Source: JAYZDB01 sp036338025 (GTDB lineage Bacteria; Planctomycetota; UBA1135; UBA2386). From it: a stretch of 35,900 nucleotides of DNA. Positions 25,386 to 34,092 of this stretch are shown in pieces. Below the pieces are notes generated by a model that was not told the DNA's origin, made no database searches, and saw only the letters and a program-made list of their open reading frames with translations. Location of the stretch: NCBI GenBank assembly GCA_036338025.1, contig JAYZDB010000269.1, positions 1 to 35,900 of the forward strand, written 5' to 3'. Each line of letters begins with the position of its first letter. Position 1 is the first letter of the stretch. The translations under genes and the position numbers were made by a program.

Positions 25386-26158
25386 CCGAGACGCCGCAGC
25401 ACATCACCCGCAACCTCCTGGATCATCGCCCGGTCCTGCTCACTCAGGGCCTCCATCGAGCGGTCATTCATGTTACGGATCTTCGAAGTCTGCTCGTGGA
25501 TTGCAAACTCGCGATCACCGACCTCTTCGTCGTGGGGCCGGAGACCGAGAAACTCAAAGACCTCGGCCAACACTTCAGCCGGTCGCGAGGTCAGATCTTC
25601 ATAGCGAATGATGGTCTTACGCTCGAGGTATTCGAAGTCGGCGAGCATGATCTCATTGGACCGCGACCACTGGCGAGCTGCATCTTCGAGCGGGTGCCCG
25701 GCCTTGCGGTGAATTCCCTCCGACACTGCGTATCCATCGCGAACGATGCCAATGAACGAAGCTGGCTTGAAGTGCTCCTGCAGCCAACGCGTACGTGCTG
25801 CATTGGTCGGACTCTTTTCGATCAGAACGGGCTTGTCCGGATCATTGAACTTCGCCCCCCACTGCCGCTTGATCTTGTCCGCGCTCACTCCCTCGCCACC
25901 ATTTTCATCAAGCTGGAAGGGCTCGGGTTGGGTAGCCCACAGACGCGCCAGGCCCACCGCCTTCGGCAGCACCAGCTGATCGGTGAGAAACTGCCCCTCA
26001 GTGTGTAGCGAGCCAACGTCCGGGTTGCTGGCGAGTAGATCGTGCAGCAGGGTGGTGCCGGAATTGTAGCAACCGACCAGAAACACCCAGCGCTCCGGCT
26101 TCGGCATCGGACCGAACCGGCCGTGGATCCAACAACGCAGCTTTTGCTTCAGTTTCAC
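25376..26158 (-). CDS. Sulfotransferase family protein
   Basis: The product carries 'FLVGCYNSGTTLLHDLLASNPDVGSL', with the phosphosulfate loop 'GCYNSGTT' at 29-36 if the start is at 26158. 'FIGIVRDGYAVSEGIHRKAG' is the 3'-phosphate-binding segment, 'IIRYEDLTSRPAEVLAEVFEFLGL' the late motif, and 'LRRLGYS' the C-terminus. The start is uncertain. The GTG at 26158 gives a basic N-terminus ('KLKQKLRCWIHGRFG') and 260 residues; the ATG at 26107 would give 243; the frame is open to 26293, but that extra part is not protein-like. It is convergent and overlapping with the fusion gene, and is the fourth sulfotransferase domain in the window. Confidence 0.87.
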   Translation of the reverse strand: MKLKQKLRCWIHGRFGPMPKPERWVFLVGCYNSGTTLLHDLLASNPDVGSLHTEGQFLTDQLVLPKAVGLARLWATQPEPFQLDENGGEGVSADKIKRQWGAKFNDPDKPVLIEKSPTNAARTRWLQEHFKPASFIGIVRDGYAVSEGIHRKAGHPLEDAARQWSRSNEIMLADFEYLERKTIIRYEDLTSRPAEVLAEVFEFLGLRPHDEEVGDREFAIHEQTSKIRNMNDRSMEALSEQDRAMIQEVAGDVLRRLGYS

Positions 26159-26436
26159 GCAAAGGAATCCAACAGCCAGCACACTGTGGGTTCCACCCCC
26201 AAGTACGATTTTGGTCGAACGCCACAGCCTCGAAACCCCATTCCAGCCCGAAAAGGCGGGAGTTGCCGAACCTGCACTACAACTCGGAGACACGGGCAGT
26301 TGGCCACAGCGGCACTACCCCGGCAGGCATCGCCGTCCAAAACAACCAGCCGAAGTTCCGCTCCGCGGCAATACACATCCGGCGAATCGAGTGCACCAAC
26401 TTCCGGGGTGCGTGCGGGTAGCCTAGAATCCGTCGC
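26159..26436. promoter_or_regulatory. Divergent intergenic region between sulfotransferase and PhyH-like genes
   Basis: About 278 bases without a supported gene. The right end holds a -10-like TAGAAT for the dioxygenase gene. If the sulfotransferase starts further upstream than assigned, part of this region is coding. I see no hairpin or repeat of interest. Confidence 0.4.
26424..26429 (+). promoter_or_regulatory. Possible -10 element (TAGAAT) for a leaderless transcript
   Basis: TAGAAT ends 7 bases before the GTG start at 26437, with no Shine-Dalgarno sequence. A weak TTCCGG lies 17 bases upstream of it. The spacing fits transcription starting at the GTG. Confidence 0.4.
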
Positions 26437-27213
26437 GTGAGCACCACCACATCCGCCTACAACAACTCCGCCTACTCAGATTGCTTCGAACAGCATGGCT
26501 ATGCCGTACTTCGGGGATTCCTGAGCGCTGAGGAAGTTGTCCGGCTTCGGCACCACCTCGATCGTTTCATCCAAGAGGTCTTACCTGAACGCCGCGCGGT
26601 CGAGGTGTACTACGAGGACAAGTCCCGTCCGGAGACCTGCAAACAAATCCAGCACCTCGAAAAACACGACGGCTGCTTCGCAGGTCTGATGTTCAACAGC
26701 CGGTTCGAAACCCTCGCCGTGGAGCTGCTGGGAGAGCCGGTCCGTGGCAAGAACATCCAGTACTTCAACAAGAGTCCCGACCAGAACATCTCGACCCCAC
26801 CGCACCAGGATGGCCAGTATTTCATGCTATCGGCCTGTCGAGCACTCACCATGTGGTTGGCGGTGGATGCCGCGGATGAGGAGACCGGGTGCCTACGCAT
26901 GCAACCGGGTTCCCACAAGCACGCGCTGCGGACCCACACCCGCTCCGGCACCCTCGGATTCTCTCAGTTCATCTCCGACTACCCAAGCGACCAAGAGCGC
27001 CTGGGGGAGATCGCAATCCCCGCTGCACCAGGAGACCTGGTGGTGCACCACGCAAAGACGATCCATCGAGCTGACGCCAACCGCAGCCCCGAGCGGAACC
27101 GGCGAGCTCTGGGGTTCATTTACTACGCTGCCTCCGCCCGCGAGGACTCTGCAGCTCACCAGGCCTACCAGCAGGAACTGGCTGAAGATCTGAGCTCCCA
27201 GGGCAAGATCTAG
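26437..27213 (+). CDS. Phytanoyl-CoA dioxygenase (PhyH) family Fe(II)/2-oxoglutarate enzyme
   Basis: The 258-residue protein has the PhyH layout. The N-terminus 'CFEQHGYAVLRGFLSAEEVVRLRHHLD' is typical. The iron ligands are H123 and D125 in 'PPHQDGQYF' and H210 in 'TIHRADANRS', with the 2-oxoglutarate-binding Arg in 'ERNRRALGFIYY'. 'LTMWLAVDAADEETGCLRMQPGSHK' is the central strand pair. Family members hydroxylate small molecules, including lipid, sugar and antibiotic precursors, so the substrate cannot be stated. It starts at a GTG next to a -10-like element and precedes the sialic acid operon by about 270 bases, in the same direction. Confidence 0.92.
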   Translation: MSTTTSAYNNSAYSDCFEQHGYAVLRGFLSAEEVVRLRHHLDRFIQEVLPERRAVEVYYEDKSRPETCKQIQHLEKHDGCFAGLMFNSRFETLAVELLGEPVRGKNIQYFNKSPDQNISTPPHQDGQYFMLSACRALTMWLAVDAADEETGCLRMQPGSHKHALRTHTRSGTLGFSQFISDYPSDQERLGEIAIPAAPGDLVVHHAKTIHRADANRSPERNRRALGFIYYAASAREDSAAHQAYQQELAEDLSSQGKI

Positions 27214-27485
27214 CGCCGCTTGCCAAGCCGGACGTCATCCACCACACGGAAGACCCACAATCTGAGCAAGTTCCGTATCGGGGCGCTGCCGAACGGCGAA
27301 CAGAATCTCGACCTGAATGCCCGGATTCTGTAGACCAAACAGCCGGGGTTGCCACTATCGATACCTACCAAACCGGCCTGGCCAACGCAATCGAGCGAGA
27401 GGATGTCGAGGAGACCAAACCACTGGATTCGGTATCACCGCCAGCCGGGGTCGAACTTCGATCCCGACTTCCCGGGAGTCGTGTC
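27214..27485. promoter_or_regulatory. Intergenic region upstream of the sialic acid operon
   Basis: These 272 bases should hold the operon promoter, but no convincing -35/-10 pair was found. A near-perfect palindrome centred on CCCGGG (27466-27480) lies only five bases before the GTG start of the symporter and could influence translation start. No coding sequence or riboswitch-like fold was seen. Confidence 0.4.
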
Positions 27486-30083
27486 GTGAGCCACCGCCTG
27501 CTCTGTGGAGTCTTGCTGGTTGTCGCCGCCACCACCAACCCGACACCGTCGCAACAACCAGGGCAATCAGACTCAACGCCACGCGCGACCCAGGCCCCCC
27601 TGCGCTGGTCACAGCTACCCGCCCTACCGGATCCGATCGGCTACGGTGGTCCCTTCGTCGGTAGCCACAAACAAGCCTTGATCGTAGCGGGCGGCGCCAA
27701 CTTCCCGGAGGCACCACCGTGGCAAGGTGGCGACAAGGTCTGGCACCCCGACGTGTGGATACTGTCCAAATCGGATCGGACGTGGCGCAAGGGTGACGGC
27801 CTCCCACGGCCTCTCGCCTACGGCGCTACGGTGTCGGTGCCTGCAGGAATGGTCGTGATCGGCGGCCTGGACAAAGTGCGCTGCTACGCCGACGTCTTTC
27901 TCTTGCAGTGGAACAACGATCAAAAGCAACTCAAGCGACGGACACTTCCCGACCTGCCACGGCCATCGGGGTTCCATTCCGCTGCCGCCATCGGCAGCAA
28001 GATCTATGTCGCCGCCGGTCAGGCCACCGCCGACCCATGTACGGCTCACAAGGACTTCTGGGTCCTCGATCTAGCCGAGAAACCCGGAGACCGACATTGG
28101 GAAACCTTGCCGAACTGGCCGGGCGGACCCCGCATCAAGACAGGCGCTGCAGCCCAAAAACGCGGCGACTCCACTTGTTTTTACCTGTTTGGTGGTGAAC
28201 AACCGACCCGCAACACCAGCGGCGAAATCGACCGCGCGTATCCGACCAGCGGGTTTCGCTACGATCCGGCCACCAGGACCTGGACCGCGGTCACCGACGC
28301 TCCGATGTCGGTTGCCGCCGCCTGTGCAACACCGCTCGGTCAGTCTCATGTCCTGGTATTCAGCGGTGCGCCGGGACCAGGCGCTGATCTTCCGATCGCG
28401 GATCGCCCGCCGTTCGAAAACACCGTCCACGCCTACCACACGATCACCGACACCTGGGTGATCGCAAGCAACATGCCAACCGGCGTCGTCACCACGGGCG
28501 TCACCTGGTGGGATGACCGGATCGTCATAGCTAGCGGGGAGGTGCGCCCAGGCATCCGCACCAATCGAGTGCAGGTTGCCGAGGCAGTACGCCAAACGCC
28601 TGATTTTGGGCTCGTAAACTACTCGGTTCTAGTCCTCTACCTGCTCGCCTTGGTAGGCATGGGCATCTACTTCGCAAGCCGCGAACGCGGCACAGAGGAC
28701 TTCTTTCTGGCTGGACGTCGCATTCCCTGGTGGGCCGCCGGCCTGAGCATCTATGCCACCCAACTGTCCGCAATCACCTACATCGCCACACCGGCGCTAG
28801 CTTTCAGCACGAACTGGACGGTTGCGCCGATGTCCTTCACGATCCTGCTGATGGCACCAGTAGTAGTGAAGTACTTCTTGCCGTTCTTCCGCCGACTGAA
28901 CGTCACTACAGCCTACCAGTACCTAGAGAAGCGCTTCGGCTACTCGGTCCGCGCCTTCGGCAGTCTGTCGTTCATGCTGTTCCAATTCGGTCGGATGGCG
29001 ATTGTCGTATACCTCCCGGCGCTGGCACTTGCTGCGATCACGGGCATCGACGTCTACGCCTCCATCTTGATCATGGGCATACTAGCAACGGCATATACCG
29101 TGCTGGGAGGAATGGAGGCGGTGATTTGGACAGACGTCATCCAGACCTTGGTGTTGTTCGGTGGCATGCTGTTGAGTCTGATCCTGATCATCGCCGACGG
29201 AGATAGCTTCTCGAATCTGTTCGCCGAGGCCGAAAGCGCCAACAAGCTACAACTTCTCAGCGGCTCGATGAGCTTCACGGAGATCGCGACCTGGTCAGTG
29301 TTGATGGGTGGCTTCCTGTTAAACCTCGCGCCCTACACCACGGACCAGGCAGTCGTACAACGCTACCTCACGACCAAGGATGAAAAATCTGCCGCCCGGG
29401 GTATCTGGCTCAACGGACTCATGGCGATTCCTGGTGTCGTGTGCTTCTACGCCCTCGGAACATCGATGTGGCTGTTCTTCCGCGCCCACCCACAATCGTT
29501 GGTGGTCGGCATGAAGACCGATGAAGTCTTCCCGCTATTTGTCGCTGACCACCTACCGGTCGGAATCTCTGGACTCGTGATCGCGGGCGTCTTCGCAGCC
29601 TCGATGTCGAGCCTCGACAGCTCGATGCACAGCATCGCAACAGCCTTCACAGAGGATTTCTACAAGCCACTCCGCAAGACAACCCGCACGGCCCGGGGCG
29701 ACCTGCTGGTCGCGCGCATCGTTACCTTGGCAATGGGCATCGTCGGCACTGGCCTCGCCGTAATTCTCGCGAGCTACGACATCCAATCGTTGTTCCTGTT
29801 CTTTCAGAAGGTCCTCGGTCTGCTAGGCAGTGGCCTGGTTACGATCTTCCTACTGGGTATCTTCACCAGGCGCAGCCACGCGACAGGCGTGATCACCGGA
29901 GCCCTTGCGAGTGGCGGCGTGATGTTCTTCGTAACTCAGTACAGCCCGGTCCACACCTTCGTCTACCCTCTCATCGGCATCAGCACCGGCGTCACCGTCG
30001 GCTATCTGGCGAGCCTGCTGATCCAAGCGCCCCCGCGTGACACGCGCGGGCTCACCTACCGCAGCCTGGAATCCCGCTCATGA
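27486..30083 (+). CDS. Kelch mutarotase (NanM-like) / SSS sodium:sialic acid symporter fusion
   Basis: The 865-residue protein has three parts. A signal-like N-terminus is followed by a kelch beta-propeller of about residues 40-365 with repeats such as 'ALIVAGGANFPE', 'PAGMVVIGGLDKVRCYADVFLL', 'AAIGSKIYVAAGQAT' and 'CFYLFGGEQP', like the N-acetylneuraminate mutarotase NanM. From about residue 372 there are roughly 13 membrane helices of the SSS family ('VNYSVLVLYLLALVGMGIYFASRERGTEDFFLAGRRIPWWAAGLSIYATQLSAITYI'). SSS carriers have a periplasmic N-terminus, so the propeller would sit outside, where sialic acid mutarotation is useful before import. The start is the GTG at 27486. The stop overlaps the next ATG (ATGA at 30080-30083). 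Substrate assignment rests mainly on the neighbouring lyase and epimerase. Confidence 0.9.
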   Translation: MSHRLLCGVLLVVAATTNPTPSQQPGQSDSTPRATQAPLRWSQLPALPDPIGYGGPFVGSHKQALIVAGGANFPEAPPWQGGDKVWHPDVWILSKSDRTWRKGDGLPRPLAYGATVSVPAGMVVIGGLDKVRCYADVFLLQWNNDQKQLKRRTLPDLPRPSGFHSAAAIGSKIYVAAGQATADPCTAHKDFWVLDLAEKPGDRHWETLPNWPGGPRIKTGAAAQKRGDSTCFYLFGGEQPTRNTSGEIDRAYPTSGFRYDPATRTWTAVTDAPMSVAAACATPLGQSHVLVFSGAPGPGADLPIADRPPFENTVHAYHTITDTWVIASNMPTGVVTTGVTWWDDRIVIASGEVRPGIRTNRVQVAEAVRQTPDFGLVNYSVLVLYLLALVGMGIYFASRERGTEDFFLAGRRIPWWAAGLSIYATQLSAITYIATPALAFSTNWTVAPMSFTILLMAPVVVKYFLPFFRRLNVTTAYQYLEKRFGYSVRAFGSLSFMLFQFGRMAIVVYLPALALAAITGIDVYASILIMGILATAYTVLGGMEAVIWTDVIQTLVLFGGMLLSLILIIADGDSFSNLFAEAESANKLQLLSGSMSFTEIATWSVLMGGFLLNLAPYTTDQAVVQRYLTTKDEKSAARGIWLNGLMAIPGVVCFYALGTSMWLFFRAHPQSLVVGMKTDEVFPLFVADHLPVGISGLVIAGVFAASMSSLDSSMHSIATAFTEDFYKPLRKTTRTARGDLLVARIVTLAMGIVGTGLAVILASYDIQSLFLFFQKVLGLLGSGLVTIFLLGIFTRRSHATGVITGALASGGVMFFVTQYSPVHTFVYPLIGISTGVTVGYLASLLIQAPPRDTRGLTYRSLESRS

Positions 30084-31924
30084 ACCCAGTCAGGCTTCTC
30101 GTCCCCGCAATGTACCTCACCCTTGGCCTGCCAGGTTGTGCCATTGCACAACCGCCGGTCTCCAACCTGTCTGCGGGCTTGCGCATCGTGAGCTTCGGCG
30201 ACTCCACCACTGCGCTGCGACAAACCGTCAAACAGGTGTACTCTGATCGATTGCCCGACATACTGGGCGACAAAGGGATCAGGGCAGAGGTCTTCAACGC
30301 CGGCATCTCTGGCGACACCACGACTCGAGCAGCCAAGCGTTTCACCGAAGACGTTATGCAAATGGAACCCGATGTCGTTGTGATCCAGTTTGGTCTCAAC
30401 GACTCCGCCGTCGACGTCCAGAAGAACAAATCAACCCCCAGGGTTTCACTGGGGGACTACCGGAGTCAACTACGCAACTTCGTCCAACGACTTCGGCAAG
30501 CTGGCATCGGTGTGGTCCTGATGACACCCAACCCAGGATTGTGGACCAAGAACATCAAGAAGCTGTACGGCAAGCCTCCGTACCGGGTGGACGATCCCTG
30601 GGGCTTCAACATCTACAACAAGTCGTACGCGGCGGCAGCCCGAAAGCTCGCATCGCAGCTCGGCGTCAGCCTGGTCGACGTCTATCGGGAATTCGAGGGG
30701 TACGGCATCGAGAAGACCCGCAGCTACCTGTCCGATGGGCTCCATCCCAACGACCTCGGCCATCAGTGGCTCGCCGAGAAAATCGCCAAGACCCTGATCG
30801 ACTCGGGCCTGGCCCAGCAAAAACCTCGGCGCAAGCGCAACCGATTGCATTCCCGCGCCTACAGCATCCCGCTGATCGATCTGGCCAGCGAGAAACACCG
30901 GCAGATCCTCGTCGACCGTGAAAGAGGCCAATACCTCGGTCACCCCACCACCGTACTGCTCGAGGACAACAAAACGATGATCTGCGTCTATCCGAAAGGG
31001 CATGGGCGTGGCGCAGTCGTCATGAAACGTTCCACCGACGCTGGACGGACCTGGTCAGAGCGTCTCCCTACACCAGCCTCGTGGGCAACCTCGAAGGAAG
31101 TTCCCACCATTCATCGAGTCATCGACAAGCAGGGCGTGAAACGCTTGATCATGTTCTCAGGCCTCTACCCGATCAGGATGGCGGTGTCCGAAGACGATGG
31201 TGCAACCTGGTCCGAGTTGAAGAAGATCGGCAACTACGGCGGAATCGTCACGATGGGCTGTGTCATTCGACTGAAGAACGGTGACTACATGGCGCTGTTT
31301 CACGATGACGGTCGCTTCATCGGTCCCAAGAGGCGCAAGCAGGAACGCATGCTGGTCTACAAGATCCTCTCCAAGGACGGTGGGCTGACCTGGAACGCGC
31401 CCACCATCATCACCTCCCATCCGATCGCTCACCTGTGCGAGCCAGGCTACGCCCGTTCACCAGATGGCAACGAGATCGCGGTGTTCTTGCGTGAGAATTC
31501 CCGGCGTCGTAACGGCCACGTGATCTTCTCCCGCGACGAGGGTGCAACCTGGACAGCGCCCCGTGAGTTACCAGCTGCCCTGACCGGCGACCGCCACACC
31601 GCGCGCTACGCGCCGGATGGCCGCCTGTTCATTACGTTCCGCGACACCACCCTGATCAGCCCGACAAAGGGCGACTGGGTCGCATGGGTCGGAACCTACG
31701 ATGACATCGTCCAGGGCCGCGAAGGCCAGTACCGCGTGCGATTGATGGACAACCAGAATCGCTGGGACTGTGCGTATCCCGGACTGGAGTTGCTCCCCGA
31801 TGGGACGCTTGTCACCACAACCTACGGCCACTGGGACAAAGGCGCAAAGCCCTATATCGTGAGTGTCCGGCTGAAGCTCTCCGAATTGGACGAACGTGCG
31901 AAGGCCGCTGGTAACAAGCGCTGA
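30080..31924 (+). CDS. SGNH esterase / sialidase (BNR-repeat) fusion, exported
   Basis: The 614-residue protein has an export signal with 'LGLPGC' at 15-20, which could be a lipobox or part of a normal signal ending at 'AIAQ'. Residues 34-240 are an SGNH hydrolase: 'SFGDSTT' with S42, 'NAGISGDTTTR', 'IQFGLNDSAV' and 'DGLHPNDLGH' with D219 and H222. Residues about 260-605 are a sialidase-type propeller with four Asp boxes: 'STDAGRTW', 'SEDDGATW', 'SKDGGLTW' and 'SRDEGATW'. The usual FRIP motif is not visible; 'GHPTTVLL' stands in its place. It would remove O-acetyl groups and then sialic acid from glycans. The activity is inferred from the neighbours. It is coupled to the symporter and lyase genes. 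Confidence 0.88.
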   Translation: MNPVRLLVPAMYLTLGLPGCAIAQPPVSNLSAGLRIVSFGDSTTALRQTVKQVYSDRLPDILGDKGIRAEVFNAGISGDTTTRAAKRFTEDVMQMEPDVVVIQFGLNDSAVDVQKNKSTPRVSLGDYRSQLRNFVQRLRQAGIGVVLMTPNPGLWTKNIKKLYGKPPYRVDDPWGFNIYNKSYAAAARKLASQLGVSLVDVYREFEGYGIEKTRSYLSDGLHPNDLGHQWLAEKIAKTLIDSGLAQQKPRRKRNRLHSRAYSIPLIDLASEKHRQILVDRERGQYLGHPTTVLLEDNKTMICVYPKGHGRGAVVMKRSTDAGRTWSERLPTPASWATSKEVPTIHRVIDKQGVKRLIMFSGLYPIRMAVSEDDGATWSELKKIGNYGGIVTMGCVIRLKNGDYMALFHDDGRFIGPKRRKQERMLVYKILSKDGGLTWNAPTIITSHPIAHLCEPGYARSPDGNEIAVFLRENSRRRNGHVIFSRDEGATWTAPRELPAALTGDRHTARYAPDGRLFITFRDTTLISPTKGDWVAWVGTYDDIVQGREGQYRVRLMDNQNRWDCAYPGLELLPDGTLVTTTYGHWDKGAKPYIVSVRLKLSELDERAKAAGNKR

Positions 31925-31925
31925 C

Positions 31926-32849
31926 ATGCAAGAGCAGAAGATACGAGGCCTGATTGCGGCGACATTCACCCCGATGGACACCCAGGGCGAGGTCAACCTC
32001 ACCCAAGTCCCAAGAATCAGCCAGTACCTGATCGGCAATGGTGTCAGCGGGATCTTCGTGGCGGGGTCAACTGGCGAGGGCGAGTCTCTCAGTTCTGATG
32101 AACGGCGCGCCGTTGCCAAGGCCTACGTCGACAGCTGCATCGGTTCGGTCCCGGTCATCATCCAGGTCGGCCACAACAGTATCCGCGAAGCACAAGATCA
32201 AGCGGCCCACGCCCAACGGATCGGCGCAACAGCAATCGCCGCCGCGTCACCGTCCTACTTTCGACCCCGGACCACGGCAGACCTGTTCGACTATCTCTCG
32301 GAACTCGCGAGTGCAGCGCCGGATCTACCTCTCTACTACTACCACATACCAGGGCTCAACCGCGTAAACCTCGACATGGTCGAACTGTTGCGGCTCGCCA
32401 GCAACGGCCTGTCATCGTTCGCTGGGCTCAAGTACAGCGCCGTCGACCCTTGCGAGATGCGCACGTGCATCGATTTCGACAGCGGTCGATACGAGATCAT
32501 GTTCGGCAGCGACGAGATGCTGCTTTTCGGTCTGTACTCAGGCGCGAAAGCAGCGGTTGGTAGCACCTACAACTTCATGGCGCCGCTCTATCGCGGCATC
32601 ATCGAAGCCTTCGATGCGGGAGATCTTCGTACGGCAAGAGATCTCCAGAACCACGCCGTCCGCATTGTCGAGGTCATCCTCCGCTACCCGCTGGTTTCGG
32701 CGCTGAAAGCCACCATGAGCCTGCGTGGATTAGACGTCGGTCCATGCCGCACCCCGACACGGACTCTGACCAACTCAGAGCGTGAGGAACTCCGTATTGC
32801 CCTCGATGGGCTGGGGTTCTTCGCACACGAACGAGAGGCCGCCAGCTGA
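31926..32849 (+). CDS. nanA: N-acetylneuraminate lyase, eukaryote-like type
   Basis: The enzyme splits sialic acid into N-acetylmannosamine and pyruvate. The 307-residue (beta/alpha)8 barrel has 'GSTGEGESLSSDER' (47-60), the catalytic Tyr139 in 'YYYHIPGLNRVNL' and the Schiff-base Lys169 in 'GLKYSAVD'. 'FGSDEMLLFGLYSGAKAAVGSTYNF' follows. The combination of 'GEGxSLSxxER', 'YYYHIP', 'GLKYS' and 'GSTYN' is closer to vertebrate NPL than to E. coli NanA, which has 'YNIPALSG' and 'LKQTS'. The start is the ATG at 31926, one base after the stop of the sialidase gene. The stop overlaps the epimerase ATG by one base (TGATG). Cytoplasmic. Confidence 0.93.
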   Translation: MQEQKIRGLIAATFTPMDTQGEVNLTQVPRISQYLIGNGVSGIFVAGSTGEGESLSSDERRAVAKAYVDSCIGSVPVIIQVGHNSIREAQDQAAHAQRIGATAIAAASPSYFRPRTTADLFDYLSELASAAPDLPLYYYHIPGLNRVNLDMVELLRLASNGLSSFAGLKYSAVDPCEMRTCIDFDSGRYEIMFGSDEMLLFGLYSGAKAAVGSTYNFMAPLYRGIIEAFDAGDLRTARDLQNHAVRIVEVILRYPLVSALKATMSLRGLDVGPCRTPTRTLTNSEREELRIALDGLGFFAHEREAAS

Positions 32850-34024
32850 TGAAATCAGCGGATCGACGCGAGTTGCTCGAGTGCTACGACTCAGGGCTTC
32901 TTGCTGACACGATCCCGTTCTGGATTCGCCATGGAATCGATCAGGAGGATGGCGGCTATCTCTTCTGCCTCGACCGCGACGGGTCCGTTGTGGACACCGA
33001 CAAGGGCATGTGGCAGCACGGACGCTTCGCCTGGATGTTGTCAACGCTGTACAAGACGGTCGATACCAGGCAAGAGTGGCTCGATCTCGCAAGACATGGG
33101 ATCGAGTTCATGGAGCAACACGCATTTGACTCCGATGGCCGTATGTTCTTCCACCTCGCGAAGAACGGACAACCGATTCGTAAACGCCGCTACTACTTCA
33201 CCGAGGCGTTCGCGGCGATCGCCTTCGCAGCGTATGGACACGCTGCCGAAGACAGCGCCCGATTAGCCCTGGGCGAAGGACTATTCAACCTGATGGTCCA
33301 GGGATTCACAACTCCAGGGGCCATCGACCCCAAGTTCGTGCCGGGTAGCCGTCCCAGCAAGTCCTTCGCGGTACCGATGATCATCCTGGCCTCTGCCCAG
33401 TGCCTGCGCGACACCTGCCCAGCGGATCACCGTGAACAGTACGTAAAGTGGATCGATCACTCGATCGAGTCAATCCGTCGAGACTTCATGAACCACGAGC
33501 ACCATGCAGTGCTCGAGGTGGTGGCTGAAGACGGCAGCGTAATCGACCACTACGACGGCCGACAACTCTGCCCGGGCCACGCAATCGAAGCAGCCTGGTT
33601 CATTCTGCATGAAGCCCGTTTGCGCAACGATGACCAACAACTGATCGAGACCGGCCTGACGATTCTCGATTGGATGTGGGAGCGGGGCTGGGACCAGGAG
33701 CACGGTGGCATCCTCTACTTCCGAGACCTGTTTCAAAAACCGGTGCAGGACTACTGGCACGACATGAAGTTCTGGTGGCCCCAGAACGAGACCATCGTTG
33801 CGACGCTGCTCGCTCATGAAATCACCGGGGACCACAAGTACGAATCGTGGCACCGGCAAATCCACGACTGGACTTACGCGAATTTCCCGGACCCCGAATA
33901 CGGGGAATGGTACGGCTACCTCCATCGTGACGGCCGACTGTCATCAACGGCCAAGGGCAATCTCTGGAAAGGACCTTTCCATCTGCCACGAATGCAGTGG
34001 TACTGTCGGGAGTTACTACGTTAG
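32849..34024 (+). CDS. N-acylglucosamine 2-epimerase (AGE/RenBP family)
   Basis: The 391-residue protein is an (alpha/alpha)6 barrel of the AGE family, which interconverts ManNAc and GlcNAc. Both catalytic histidines are visible: H244 in 'CPGHAIEAAW' and H378 in 'GPFHLPRMQWY'. 'DKGMWQHGRFAWMLSTLYK' (51-69), 'YYFTEAFAAIAFAAYG' and 'DWMWERGWDQEHGGILYF' are further family marks. In this setting it would convert the ManNAc released by the lyase to GlcNAc, as in the Bacteroides NAL-AGE route, so no ManNAc kinase is needed. The start is the ATG overlapping the lyase stop. Other family members act on free sugars such as cellobiose or mannose; the location in the operon supports ManNAc. Confidence 0.92.
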   Translation: MKSADRRELLECYDSGLLADTIPFWIRHGIDQEDGGYLFCLDRDGSVVDTDKGMWQHGRFAWMLSTLYKTVDTRQEWLDLARHGIEFMEQHAFDSDGRMFFHLAKNGQPIRKRRYYFTEAFAAIAFAAYGHAAEDSARLALGEGLFNLMVQGFTTPGAIDPKFVPGSRPSKSFAVPMIILASAQCLRDTCPADHREQYVKWIDHSIESIRRDFMNHEHHAVLEVVAEDGSVIDHYDGRQLCPGHAIEAAWFILHEARLRNDDQQLIETGLTILDWMWERGWDQEHGGILYFRDLFQKPVQDYWHDMKFWWPQNETIVATLLAHEITGDHKYESWHRQIHDWTYANFPDPEYGEWYGYLHRDGRLSSTAKGNLWKGPFHLPRMQWYCRELLR

Positions 34025-34092
34025 AGGGTCAGAGCAGCATGCACTGCCACGTAGAGAATCCCGGTGTCCATTACCACCCGGGCCCAACAGTC

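Noticed and set aside
26159..26293. N-terminal extension of the sulfotransferase at 25376
   Set aside because: The residues added are low in protein-like character, and the family's first strand starts much closer to the P-loop.
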